Assembly (NCBI GenBank): GCA_020851835.1
Contig: JADZBZ010000286.1
Coordinates: 1-10,699, forward strand
Origin: Acidobacteriota bacterium
Lineage (GTDB): Bacteria > Acidobacteriota > Vicinamibacteria > Vicinamibacterales > UBA2999
Length of the DNA: 10,699 nucleotides
Direction of reading: 5' to 3'
A model generated the notes under the pieces. The model saw only the letters and a list, made by a program, of their open reading frames with translations, made no database searches and was not told where the DNA came from. This document shows positions 1 through 9,749 of the stretch, in pieces. Each line of letters starts with the position of its first letter. The stretch's first letter is position 1. The position numbers were made by a program, and so were the translations under genes.

Positions 1-16
1 CGCACACGAGGGTTTC

Positions 17-1408
<1,392 letters not shown>

Positions 1409-1438
1409 GGCTGCTCCCGGGCCGCAGACGCCGCCGTC

Positions 1439-1463
1439 ACCGCGCGCTAGCGAGGCTCGCGGT
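1439..1463. terminator. possible hairpin between convergent genes
   Basis: A 6-bp inverted repeat, ACCGCG (1439-1444) with CGCGGT (1458-1463), encloses a second short pairing AGC/GCT (1449-1451 with 1455-1457). It straddles the xerC stop codon in the 38-nt gap between convergent stops, where a bidirectional terminator would be expected. No T-run follows on either strand, so it is not a classical intrinsic terminator. In DNA this GC-rich, such a pairing could arise by chance. Confidence 0.22.
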
Positions 1464-2520
1464 CCCGAGGCGCGTCCCCGACCCGTCTGGCCCGCGGGTG
1501 GGCCTTGCGGTAGACCTCGATCAACTGGGCGGTGTCCACGTGCGTGTAGCGTTCCGTCGTGCTGATGCGGGCGTGGCCCAGCAGCTCCTGGATGCCGCGC
1601 AGGTCGGCGCCGTGCTGCAATAGATGGGTCGCGAACGAATGGCGCAGCGCGTGCGGGCTGATGCCCCGCCGCGTGCTGCACCGCGCGACGTACCGGCGCA
1701 GCAGGCGATCCACGCTGCGTCCGGTGATGCGTCCGCCGCGACCGTTCACGAACAGCGGATCCTCGCGCTCGCGTGCGGCGGATCTCGCCGGTCGCAGACT
1801 CCCGCCGGCTGGCCGGCGTCCGCGCGCCCGGCCGAGGACGATTGGCGCTCGGTCCTTCATCCACGCCCGGATGGCGTCGGCCGCCGGCCGGTTGAAGGGC
1901 ACGACCCGTTCGCGCCTCCCCTTGCCCAGCACGCGCACGAGTCGGGCGTGGAGGTCGATGTCCTCCAAGTCCACACCCACCAGTTCGCTCAAGCGGAGTC
2001 CGGACGCATAGAACAACTCGAACATCGCGCGATCGCGCCGGCCGAGCGCGGTACCGGTATCGATGCTGTCGAGCAGGGTCGTGATCTCCGCCTCGGACAG
2101 GTGCACCGGAATGGTCTTGTCCAGGCGGGGCGGCACGGCGGCCGCGGTCGGGTCGGCCGTGATGACACCCTCGCGCCGCAAGTACTGCACGAATGCCCTC
2201 GCGCCCGACAGCTTGCGCGCCACCGTCGCTCGCGCCTGGCCCGCGCGATTGAGCGATCCGACCCACGCACGCACACTCGCGCCATCGAGGTCCGCCGGCC
2301 GGAGTTCCGAAATCCTGCGGCTCCGCTCGGCGGCAAGAAAGGCAAGGTAACGGGCGACGTCCGAGTCGTAGGCACGCACGGTGTGGACCGACACGTTCCG
2401 GTTGAGCTCCAGGAAGGCCAGAAACGCCTTCAGGTGGTCCCGCAGGTTCCCGGGCGCCGCGGGTGCTTCTCCCCGCGCCAGCAGGCTTCGTCGTCGGCCG
2501 CGGGACGGGTCGCGGGGCAT
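1447..2520 (-). CDS. xerC: Tyrosine recombinase XerC
   Basis: Site-specific tyrosine recombinase, 357 residues, expected to act at dif with a XerD partner to resolve chromosome dimers. Residues about 25-118 form the N-terminal SAM-like core-binding domain (LRDHLKAFLAFLELNRNVS...). The catalytic domain shows all expected residues: R176 (ASGLRLSEL), K200 (GKGRRERVVP), H290 and R293 (HALRHSF), H316 (LLGHARI) and the nucleophile Y325 (TTERYTHV). It is longer than the usual roughly 300 residues, with a basic N-terminal extension of about 24 residues and an Arg-rich insertion at about 231-253. The ATG start is chosen because GAGGAG lies 10 nt upstream (2531-2536) and the domain begins soon after. 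The reading frame stays open far upstream, but only inside trmFO. It is the last gene of the dprA-topA-trmFO-xerC run, 17 nt after trmFO. XerC rather than XerD is inferred from this gene context. Confidence 0.93.
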   Translation of the reverse strand: MPRDPSRGRRRSLLARGEAPAAPGNLRDHLKAFLAFLELNRNVSVHTVRAYDSDVARYLAFLAAERSRRISELRPADLDGASVRAWVGSLNRAGQARATVARKLSGARAFVQYLRREGVITADPTAAAVPPRLDKTIPVHLSEAEITTLLDSIDTGTALGRRDRAMFELFYASGLRLSELVGVDLEDIDLHARLVRVLGKGRRERVVPFNRPAADAIRAWMKDRAPIVLGRARGRRPAGGSLRPARSAAREREDPLFVNGRGGRITGRSVDRLLRRYVARCSTRRGISPHALRHSFATHLLQHGADLRGIQELLGHARISTTERYTHVDTAQLIEVYRKAHPRARRVGDAPRDREPR

Positions 2521-2537
2521 GGCGGCCGGTCTCCTCG

Positions 2538-3959
2538 TCAGCGTCCGCTCACCGCGACCTCGCCCACCCAGGCGTCCAGATCGGCGAGAGCCCGCTCGGC
2601 GATGAGCGCCTTCTTGCGCGCCTTGTCCCGCGGCGGCTGCTGGAGCGGCTCCATGATGCCGTGCGTGATGTTGCTCGGCTGATAGTGTGCCGGATCCGCG
2701 TGAGCCACGTAATGGGCCAGCGCCCCGATGGCCGTGGTGCGCGGCAGCGTGCGAGGGTCTTGCCCGCGCGCCAGCGCCGCCGCGTTCCGGCCGGCGAGCA
2801 GCCCCGAGGCGGCGGACTCCACATATCCTTCCACCCCCGACACCTGTCCCGCGAAGAACAGATCGGCCCGCCCGCGCGTCTGCCACGTCGGCCTGAGTAC
2901 CTTCGGCCCGCAGATGTACGTGTTGCGGTGCACCATGCCGTACCGGACGAATTCGGCCTGCTCGAGGCCGGGAATCATTCGCAACACCCGTGCCTGATCG
3001 CCCCACTTGATCTGCGTCTGGAAGCCCACGAGGCTGAAGTGGTCGCCGGCCAGCGTGTCCTGCCTGAGTTGGACGACGGCATACGGAAACCGTCCCGTGC
3101 GGGGATCGGTGAGACCGACCGGCTTCATGGGCCCGAAGCGCAGCGTGTCGCGCCCGCGATAGGCCATCACCTCGATGGGCAGACAACCCTCGAAGAAGTT
3201 CGCCGTGTCGAAGTCGTGAACGGTCGCCGACTCGGCAGCCACCAGGGCGTCGTAGAACGTGTCGTACTGGTCCCGGGTGAACGGGCAGTTCAGATAGTCG
3301 CCCTCCGGTGAGGCCGATTCGCCAGGTACGGCAAGTACGGGAACCGCGTCGGTCGGTAGTGTCGTGGACGTCCCCGGCCCGGAGGCAGACCACACGTTGC
3401 GGTTCCACCGCGAGGCGCGAAACGCCTTCGACAGGTCGATGGATTCGGCGAGCACGATCGGACTGATGGCGTCGTAGAAGGACAGGTGTTGGTCGCCCAC
3501 CAGGAGCTGGATGTCGGCCGATAACGCGTCGGAAGTGAGTGGCCCGGTGGCAATCACCACCGGAGACCAGGGGCCGCCGGCGGCCGGCACGCGGACCACC
3601 TCCTCGCGCACGAGCGAGATGCGGGGATGGGATGACACAATCTCGGTGACGCGGCGTGAGAAGACGTGCCGGTCCACGGCCAGGGCGGCGCCGGCGGGCA
3701 CGCGCGCCTCGTCGGCCGCGCGCATGATCAGCGAGCCGAGCCGCCGCATCTCTTCCTTGAGCAGGCCGACGGCATTGTCGAGCTTGTCGCCGCGGAACGA
3801 GTTGCTGCACACCAGCTCGGCGAGCCCTCCGGTCTGGTGCACGGCCGTGCCGCGCACCGGTCGCATCTCGTGGATGACCACGTCGACCCCGGTCTCCGCC
3901 GCCTGCCAGGCGGCTTCCGAGCCCGCCAGCCCTGCACCGATGATATGAACAGCCGGCAC
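2538..3959 (-). CDS. trmFO: Methylenetetrahydrofolate-tRNA-(uracil-54-C5)-methyltransferase TrmFO
   Basis: FAD- and folate-dependent enzyme that forms 5-methyluridine at position 54 of the tRNA T-loop, using methylenetetrahydrofolate as carbon donor and reduced FAD. The 473 residues start with the dinucleotide-binding GAGLAG (8-13). The family signature around LVCSNSFRGD supplies C51, and FEGCLPIEVMAYRG supplies C259; these match the two functionally important cysteines of characterised TrmFO proteins. The C-terminal FAD-binding segment FFAGQVSGVEGYVESAASG (369-386) is intact. The start is GTG at 3959, supported by GAGGA 7 nt upstream (3967-3971) and by the fit of MPAVHIIGAG to the family N-terminus. 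A low-complexity stretch at about 185-219, between FRASRW and GDYLNCPF, looks like an insertion relative to the compact family consensus. The gene lies 68 nt after topA and 17 nt before xerC, as in the Bacillus-type cluster. Confidence 0.96.
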   Translation of the reverse strand: MPAVHIIGAGLAGSEAAWQAAETGVDVVIHEMRPVRGTAVHQTGGLAELVCSNSFRGDKLDNAVGLLKEEMRRLGSLIMRAADEARVPAGAALAVDRHVFSRRVTEIVSSHPRISLVREEVVRVPAAGGPWSPVVIATGPLTSDALSADIQLLVGDQHLSFYDAISPIVLAESIDLSKAFRASRWNRNVWSASGPGTSTTLPTDAVPVLAVPGESASPEGDYLNCPFTRDQYDTFYDALVAAESATVHDFDTANFFEGCLPIEVMAYRGRDTLRFGPMKPVGLTDPRTGRFPYAVVQLRQDTLAGDHFSLVGFQTQIKWGDQARVLRMIPGLEQAEFVRYGMVHRNTYICGPKVLRPTWQTRGRADLFFAGQVSGVEGYVESAASGLLAGRNAAALARGQDPRTLPRTTAIGALAHYVAHADPAHYQPSNITHGIMEPLQQPPRDKARKKALIAERALADLDAWVGEVAVSGR

Positions 3960-4027
3960 GTTCCGATCCTCGAGCTGGAGTTCCCGAAGCCTGGAGCTGA
4001 AGGCCCGGAGCAGAGCCTGGAGCCTGA
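3960..4027. repeat. Short direct repeats in the topA-trmFO gap
   Basis: The 68-nt spacer carries AGCCTGGAGC twice (3988-3997 and 4014-4023), 26 nt apart start to start, and a related CGAGCTGGAG at 3971-3980. On the coding strand it ends with the trmFO ribosome binding site. I see no convincing promoter or terminator. The repeats may be no more than local slippage. Confidence 0.4.
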
Positions 4028-6736
<2,709 letters not shown>

Positions 6737-6752
6737 GGGTGCGCGTGAACGG

Positions 6753-7604
6753 TTACGTTAGCATGCGGCCACGGACGCGAACGAATCGGGCCGATCCAAT
6801 TCGTTGAATTTGACCGGCCAGTTCCCATTCCAGGAGCCTGGCCAGGACGACCGAGGCCGGCTCCCCGCTCTGGCGGCTCAGGTCGTCCACCGTGAATGGG
6901 ACGCCGTCGGAGGGCTCGGATCCTCCGGGTGGGGGCCCGCTGAGCGCCCGCCAACCCATTTCGAAGAGGATATCGTCCGCAGACTCGACAAGCTTTGCCC
7001 CATCCCGAATGAGCAGGTGTCCGCCGCGGTTGCGCCCGCCGGCGACCCGTCCGGGCAGGACCATCACATCCTTTCCCTGGTCGAGCGCCGCAGAAGCCGT
7101 GATGAGCGCGCCGCTGCGCTCGGGCGCCTCCACGATCAGCACCGCGTCGGCCAGGCCGGCGATCAACCGGTTGCGGCGGGGAAAGAGGCCGGCGTGGGGT
7201 GGGGTCGGCGGCGGCGACTCGGAGATCACCGCGCCGGCAACCGCGATCCGACCGACCAAATCCGCGTGCTCGGCGGGGTAGATGCGAGCCAGGCCCGAGC
7301 CGAGTACGGCGATGGTGCGGCCCCCGGCCTCGAGTGTGGCCGCGTGCGCCGCTCCATCGACACCTCGGGCCAGGCCACTGACGATCACGACTCCGGCGCG
7401 CGCGAGACCATCGGCCACGCGGCGGGACAGTTCGAGTCCGTCGCGCGATGCGGCGCGCGATCCGACCAGCGCGATCGATGGCACGTCCGCGCCGGGCAAC
7501 GCCGAGGGCGCGCCGCGGATCCAGAGGCGGGTGGGTGGGTCGGGAATGAGATGAAGGCGCGCAGGAAACGCGGCCTCACCGCCCGTGACACAAACGTCGC
7601 ACAC
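6753..7604 (-). CDS. dprA: DNA-processing protein DprA (Smf)
   Basis: DprA binds incoming single-stranded DNA during natural transformation, protects it and loads RecA. The 283-residue protein has the Rossmann-like core: IALVGSRAAS (44-53), VSGLARGVDGAAHAATL (75-91), VLGSGLARIYP (100-110), FPRRNRLIAGLA (141-152) and GGHLLIRDGAKLV (194-206). A winged-helix domain follows at about 235-277. Its length resembles short Gram-positive DprA proteins, and the N-terminal SAM-like domain of longer homologues is largely missing. The start is GTG at 7604: a perfect AGGAGG lies 9 nt upstream (7614-7619) and an in-frame stop lies at 7650-7652. It is the first gene of the minus-strand operon and has a good sigma70-like promoter. 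DprA alone does not prove competence, since the gene is kept in many bacteria not known to transform. Confidence 0.95.
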   Translation of the reverse strand: MCDVCVTGGEAAFPARLHLIPDPPTRLWIRGAPSALPGADVPSIALVGSRAASRDGLELSRRVADGLARAGVVIVSGLARGVDGAAHAATLEAGGRTIAVLGSGLARIYPAEHADLVGRIAVAGAVISESPPPTPPHAGLFPRRNRLIAGLADAVLIVEAPERSGALITASAALDQGKDVMVLPGRVAGGRNRGGHLLIRDGAKLVESADDILFEMGWRALSGPPPGGSEPSDGVPFTVDDLSRQSGEPASVVLARLLEWELAGQIQRIGSARFVRVRGRMLT

Positions 7605-7613
7605 GTCCGGCAG

Positions 7614-7619
7614 CCTCCT
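7614..7619 (-). promoter_or_regulatory. Ribosome binding site of dprA
   Basis: A perfect AGGAGG on the minus strand lies 9 nt before GTG at 7604. It decides the start, because the only other upstream in-frame possibility is a CTG right beside it. Confidence 0.85.
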
Positions 7620-7648
7620 GCCAGCGCCCGCGACCTCCGACCCGTCAG

Positions 7649-7677
7649 TTTACACTTGTGATCGCGGGTGCGTCCAA
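7649..7677 (-). promoter_or_regulatory. Sigma70-like promoter of the dprA-topA-trmFO-xerC operon
   Basis: On the minus strand TTGGAC (7677-7672) and TGTAAA (7654-7649) are separated by exactly 17 nt. Transcription would begin near 7642, giving a leader of about 38 nt that contains the AGGAGG of dprA. The region is locally AT-rich in a GC-rich genome and lies in the only divergent gap available. The -10 is not perfect, so this is a prediction. Confidence 0.55.
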
Positions 7678-7687
7678 GGCAATTCGC

Positions 7688-7716
7688 TTGATGGACCTGT
7701 AGCCTGTGGCTATAGT
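7688..7716 (+). promoter_or_regulatory. Sigma70-like promoter of the TPR-lipoprotein pair
   Basis: TTGATG (7688-7693) and TATAGT (7711-7716) are separated by 17 nt. The predicted start of transcription, about 7723, is only some 8 nt before the ATG at 7731, so the leader would be very short and would barely hold the AAGAGAG at 7721-7727. The promoter is back to back with the dprA promoter, with 10 bp between the two -35 boxes. Confidence 0.5.
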
Positions 7717-7730
7717 GACCAAGAGAGCCG

Positions 7731-8096
7731 ATGCCTGCACGCTATCTGCCGCTTGCGGTCGTCGTCCTGCTCATCTCGGCGCCCGGGGCGTGGGCCGATC
7801 AGCGGGGCGATGCGAAAGCACAGGTCGAGTTCGGCGTTCAGGTAGCGCAGCGAGGCCTGTGGCGCGAAGCCCTGTATCGATGGGAGCGCGCGACCCAGAT
7901 CGATCCGACCTATGCCGCCGCCTTCAACAACCTTGCGGTGGCGTACGAGCAGGAGGGACAGCCGGACAAGGCACGCTCGGCCTACGAGAAGGCCGCCGCC
8001 CTCGAGCCCAACAACACGCTCATCAAGCAGAACTTCGACCTGTTCAAGGAACTCAATGACCGACCGGCTCAAAAAGACGGCGGGCGCGAGCCTTAG
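7731..8096 (+). CDS. Secreted two-TPR protein
   Basis: A 121-residue protein of unknown specific role. Residues 1-22 are a Sec-type signal peptide: a basic residue, the hydrophobic run LPLAVVVLLI, and a likely cut after AWA before DQ. Two tetratricopeptide repeats follow at about 27-60 and 61-94; the second (AFNNLAVAYEQEGQPDKARSAYEKAAALEP) is close to consensus. Part of a third helix pair ends near 107, and a short polar tail closes the protein. TPRs form a helical scaffold for binding other proteins, so a periplasmic adaptor role is likely; this is inference. The ATG is preceded by AAGAGAG at close spacing. The last 41 nt overlap the next gene in another frame, implying translational coupling and a shared function with the lipoprotein. 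Confidence 0.88.
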   Translation: MPARYLPLAVVVLLISAPGAWADQRGDAKAQVEFGVQVAQRGLWREALYRWERATQIDPTYAAAFNNLAVAYEQEGQPDKARSAYEKAAALEPNNTLIKQNFDLFKELNDRPAQKDGGREP

Positions 8097-8868
8097 CGTG
8101 GCCCTGGCGGCCGCCCTGGCGGCCTGCGGCGGCACCGGCTACGTCGAGATCCCCATCGAGACGCCGATCGCACCCAAGCTCGACGTGTCTCCGTTTCAGC
8201 GCATCTACGTCGCCGGGTTTCTCGCCGGGGCGAGTGACGATGTGGACGCGAACATGGAAACGGTGCGTCTGCTTCGAAGCCAGCTGCGGAACAAGAACAT
8301 CCTCCCGGTGGTGGACGCCGATGCCATTCCCCTGGCGGAAAAGGCCCTGCAGGAGGTCGAGACGCCGCCCGACAGCGGCGCGGCCTCCCCACAGACGGCC
8401 GCGGCGCCGCCAGCCGAGCCCGGGCAGTTGCCTGCGGTCAACAACGAGAGCGACCTCGACCAGTACGCAAAGGTGTTCTCGGACGCCGGCTACTGGAAGC
8501 AGGTGGGCGAGGAGCACGAGCAACCCCTCATCGTGACCGGCTCGGTGCTGTTCGTCCCGCACGCCCGGTCGGGATTCGTCCAGCGCGAGCAGGAGCAGTA
8601 CGACTCGTTCGGTCGCCGGCAGGTGGTGCCGATCCGCACCTACATGGAACGCAAGGGTTACATCCTGCGACCGACCTTCGTCTTCATCGACGGCCGGACC
8701 GGCGAGCAACTCTACAGTGAATCGTTTCGCGAGGAAATTCTCTACGGCTCGAGCCAGCAGACGCCGGCCCTGTCGTCGTACTTCGAATTGATGGATCGCC
8801 TGCTGCCCGCCTTCCTCAACACGTTGAGCGCGCAGAAGATCCACGGCAGCCGGATCCTGCTCAAGTAA
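8056..8868 (+). CDS. Uncharacterised lipoprotein coupled to the TPR protein
   Basis: A 270-residue protein I cannot assign to a named family. Residues 1-23 are a lipoprotein signal peptide (RLKK, then a hydrophobic Ala/Leu run) ending in lipobox LAAC, with C24 as the lipid-bearing residue followed by GG. The mature part starts with an IPIETPIAPKLDVS linker, then FQRIYVAGFLAG and a helix-strand pattern (RLLRSQLRNKNILPVVD) that resembles the N-terminal fold of TolB/CsgG-type envelope lipoproteins; that likeness is by eye only. A Pro/Ala-rich low-complexity stretch lies at about 104-127. The C-terminal half alternates strands and charged segments (LIVTGSVLFVP, YILRPTFVFIDGRTGEQLYSESF). The start is the ATG at 8056, with AAGGA 5 nt upstream and the signal peptide immediately after. 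The upstream extension of the frame is out-of-frame TPR sequence. It overlaps the TPR gene by 41 nt. Confidence 0.85.
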   Translation: MTDRLKKTAGASLSVALAAALAACGGTGYVEIPIETPIAPKLDVSPFQRIYVAGFLAGASDDVDANMETVRLLRSQLRNKNILPVVDADAIPLAEKALQEVETPPDSGAASPQTAAAPPAEPGQLPAVNNESDLDQYAKVFSDAGYWKQVGEEHEQPLIVTGSVLFVPHARSGFVQREQEQYDSFGRRQVVPIRTYMERKGYILRPTFVFIDGRTGEQLYSESFREEILYGSSQQTPALSSYFELMDRLLPAFLNTLSAQKIHGSRILLK

Positions 8869-8874
8869 GCCGGC

Positions 8875-8892
8875 CCGGCCGCCGGCGGCCGG
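8875..8892. terminator. Perfect 18-bp GC palindrome downstream of the lipoprotein gene
   Basis: CCGGCCGCCGGCGGCCGG reads identically on both strands and begins 6 nt after the lipoprotein stop codon. In RNA it can form a 7-bp all-GC stem with a CCGG loop. No T-run follows, so it may stall or protect transcript ends rather than terminate alone. It might also be a protein-binding or repeat sequence. Confidence 0.35.
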
Positions 8893-8982
8893 CACCGGCC
8901 CGGTCCGCGCCAAGTCAGTCGGGAGCCAGGCCCGGGCGCGGAGCCCGCGCCGGAGCCGCGGGGCGTAACGGTCCTCCGTTCG

Positions 8983-8991
8983 TGCTAAACT
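8983..8991 (+). promoter_or_regulatory. Possible extended -10 promoter of rplU-rpmA
   Basis: TGCTAAACT matches an extended -10 element (TGn followed by TAAACT). Nothing resembling a -35 box lies 16-18 nt upstream, which extended -10 promoters tolerate. Transcription would begin near 8998, about 53 nt before the rplU start codon. Confidence 0.35.
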
Positions 8992-9039
8992 TCGGAGTTC
9001 CGGCGCCCGGCCCGCAGGCCATCGCGCGTCCATTCAAGC

Positions 9040-9043
9040 GGAG
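9040..9043 (+). promoter_or_regulatory. Ribosome binding site fixing the rplU start
   Basis: GGAG lies 7 nt before GTG at 9051. It supports that GTG over the ATG at 8982, which would add 23 residues foreign to L21 and would sit inside the predicted promoter. Confidence 0.75.
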
Positions 9044-9050
9044 AACAACC

Positions 9051-9365
9051 GTGTTTGCGATTATCCAGGCCTCCGGCCGCCAGTTTCGCGTCGAGCCCGG
9101 CGCGATCATCGCCGTCGATGGCCACACCGGCGAGGCCGGGGCGCCCGTGTCGTTCGACCAGGTGCTGCTGGTCGGCAGGGACGCCGGCGATGTGCTCACC
9201 GGCGCCCCGTACGTCGAGGGCGCCAAGGTCGTTGGCGTCATCGACCGCACCGACAAGAGCAAGAAAATTCGCGTGTTCAAGAAGAAGCGCCGCAAGCAGT
9301 ACCGACGGACGAAGGGCCACCGGAGCCTGCTGACGCGCGTGCGCATCACCGACATCCAGGCGTAG
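9051..9365 (+). CDS. rplU: 50S ribosomal protein L21
   Basis: L21 binds 23S rRNA in the large ribosomal subunit. With the GTG start at 9051 the protein is 104 residues, close to the 103 of E. coli, and begins with the family pattern FAIIQASGRQFRVEPG. The typical basic segment SKKIRVFKKKRRKQYRRTKGHR near the middle to end, and the closing LTRVRITDI, are present. GGAG lies 7 nt upstream of the GTG. It is followed after 4 nt by rpmA and then by obgE, the standard L21-L27-Obg order in many bacterial phyla, so the genes are probably co-transcribed. Confidence 0.96.
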   Translation: MFAIIQASGRQFRVEPGAIIAVDGHTGEAGAPVSFDQVLLVGRDAGDVLTGAPYVEGAKVVGVIDRTDKSKKIRVFKKKRRKQYRRTKGHRSLLTRVRITDIQA

Positions 9366-9369
9366 AACC

Positions 9370-9627
9370 ATGGCATCAAAAAAAGGACAAGGCAGTTCTC
9401 GAAACGGCCGCGATTCCAACTCGCAGCGACTGGGCGTCAAGCGATTCGACGGCAACGTCGTGACCGGCGGTTCGATTCTGGTCCGCCAGCGCGGCCGGAA
9501 GTTCAAGCCCGGACACAACGTCGGCCTCGGTAAGGACGACACGCTGTTTGCCAAGATCGGCGGCGTGGTGAAGTTCGAAGACCACGGCTCGCGCGGTCGC
9601 TTCATCTCCATCCTGCCGGCTGAGTAG
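9370..9627 (+). CDS. rpmA: 50S ribosomal protein L27
   Basis: L27 sits near the peptidyl transferase centre, where its flexible N-terminus reaches toward the tRNA ends. The 85-residue protein carries the family signature: MASKKGQGSSRNGRDSNSQR at the start, GVKRFDG, then GSILVRQRG and KFKPGHNVGLGKDDTLFA. It begins directly with the mature-type AxKKGxGSSRNGRDS sequence, so it lacks the cleavable N-terminal extension seen in Firmicutes. It starts 4 nt after the rplU stop. Only a weak AGGCG lies upstream, so its translation may be coupled to rplU. Confidence 0.97.
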   Translation: MASKKGQGSSRNGRDSNSQRLGVKRFDGNVVTGGSILVRQRGRKFKPGHNVGLGKDDTLFAKIGGVVKFEDHGSRGRFISILPAE

Positions 9628-9651
9628 GCGACAGGCGACGCGACGAACACG

Positions 9652-9668
9652 ACAGGCGCGACGCCTGT
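9652..9668. repeat. ACAGGCG-CGA-CGCCTGT palindrome
   Basis: A 7-bp perfect inverted repeat with a CGA loop; its left arm also occurs as a direct copy within 9630-9637. Palindromes with this ACAGGCG/CGCCTGT core recur between genes in several environmental phyla, so it may belong to a dispersed family. It could also act as a weak rpmA terminator, though no T-run follows. Confidence 0.5.
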
Positions 9669-9695
9669 GCAGAGCCCTTCACGCGAAGGCCCCCG

Positions 9696-9731
9696 CCATT
9701 CGCGCTTCGTGATTTCCGTGTTTTTCGTGTC
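9696..9731. repeat. Degenerate 9-bp tandem repeat (TTCGTG type)
   Basis: Four 9-nt units stand in register: CCATTCGCG, CTTCGTGAT, TTCCGTGTT and TTTCGTGTC. On the minus strand they read as an imperfect ACACGAA-type repeat. Similar CACGAA periodic repeats are common between genes in Acidobacteria, Planctomycetes and Verrucomicrobia. The block is AT-richer than its surroundings and ends 18 nt before the obgE start. Confidence 0.55.
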
Positions 9732-9749
9732 TTCCAGCCAAATCTGACC

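Larger units (their letters stand above)
8893..9050 (+). other. Lipoprotein-rplU gap: second hairpin and rplU leader
   Basis: With the palindrome before it, this gap separates the lipoprotein gene from rplU. It holds a second hairpin, GGCGCGG (8935-8941) with CCGCGCC (8945-8951) around a 3-nt loop. It then holds a possible extended -10 promoter and a leader of about 50 nt ending in the rplU ribosome binding site. No reading frame here looks like a gene. Confidence 0.4.
9628..9749 (+). other. rpmA-obgE gap made largely of repeats
   Basis: In contrast to the 4-nt gap between rplU and rpmA, this 122-nt spacer holds two GACAGGCG copies (9630-9637 and 9651-9658), the ACAGGCG/CGCCTGT hairpin, a CCTTC-ACGC-GAAGG hairpin (9676-9689) and a 9-bp periodic block. 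I see no clear promoter or Shine-Dalgarno sequence for obgE in it. Confidence 0.6.

Noticed and set aside
2521..3810. An open frame extending xerC upstream by 430 codons
   Set aside because: The extra part lies wholly inside trmFO in another frame, is Arg-rich without domains, and the xerC start has its own GAGGAG.
7912..8055. A longer N-terminus for the lipoprotein
   Set aside because: These 48 codons are the TPR gene read out of frame and would bury the signal peptide inside the protein.
8982..9050. ATG at 8982 as the rplU start
   Set aside because: It adds 23 residues foreign to L21; the GTG at 9051 has a good ribosome binding site and gives the normal length.
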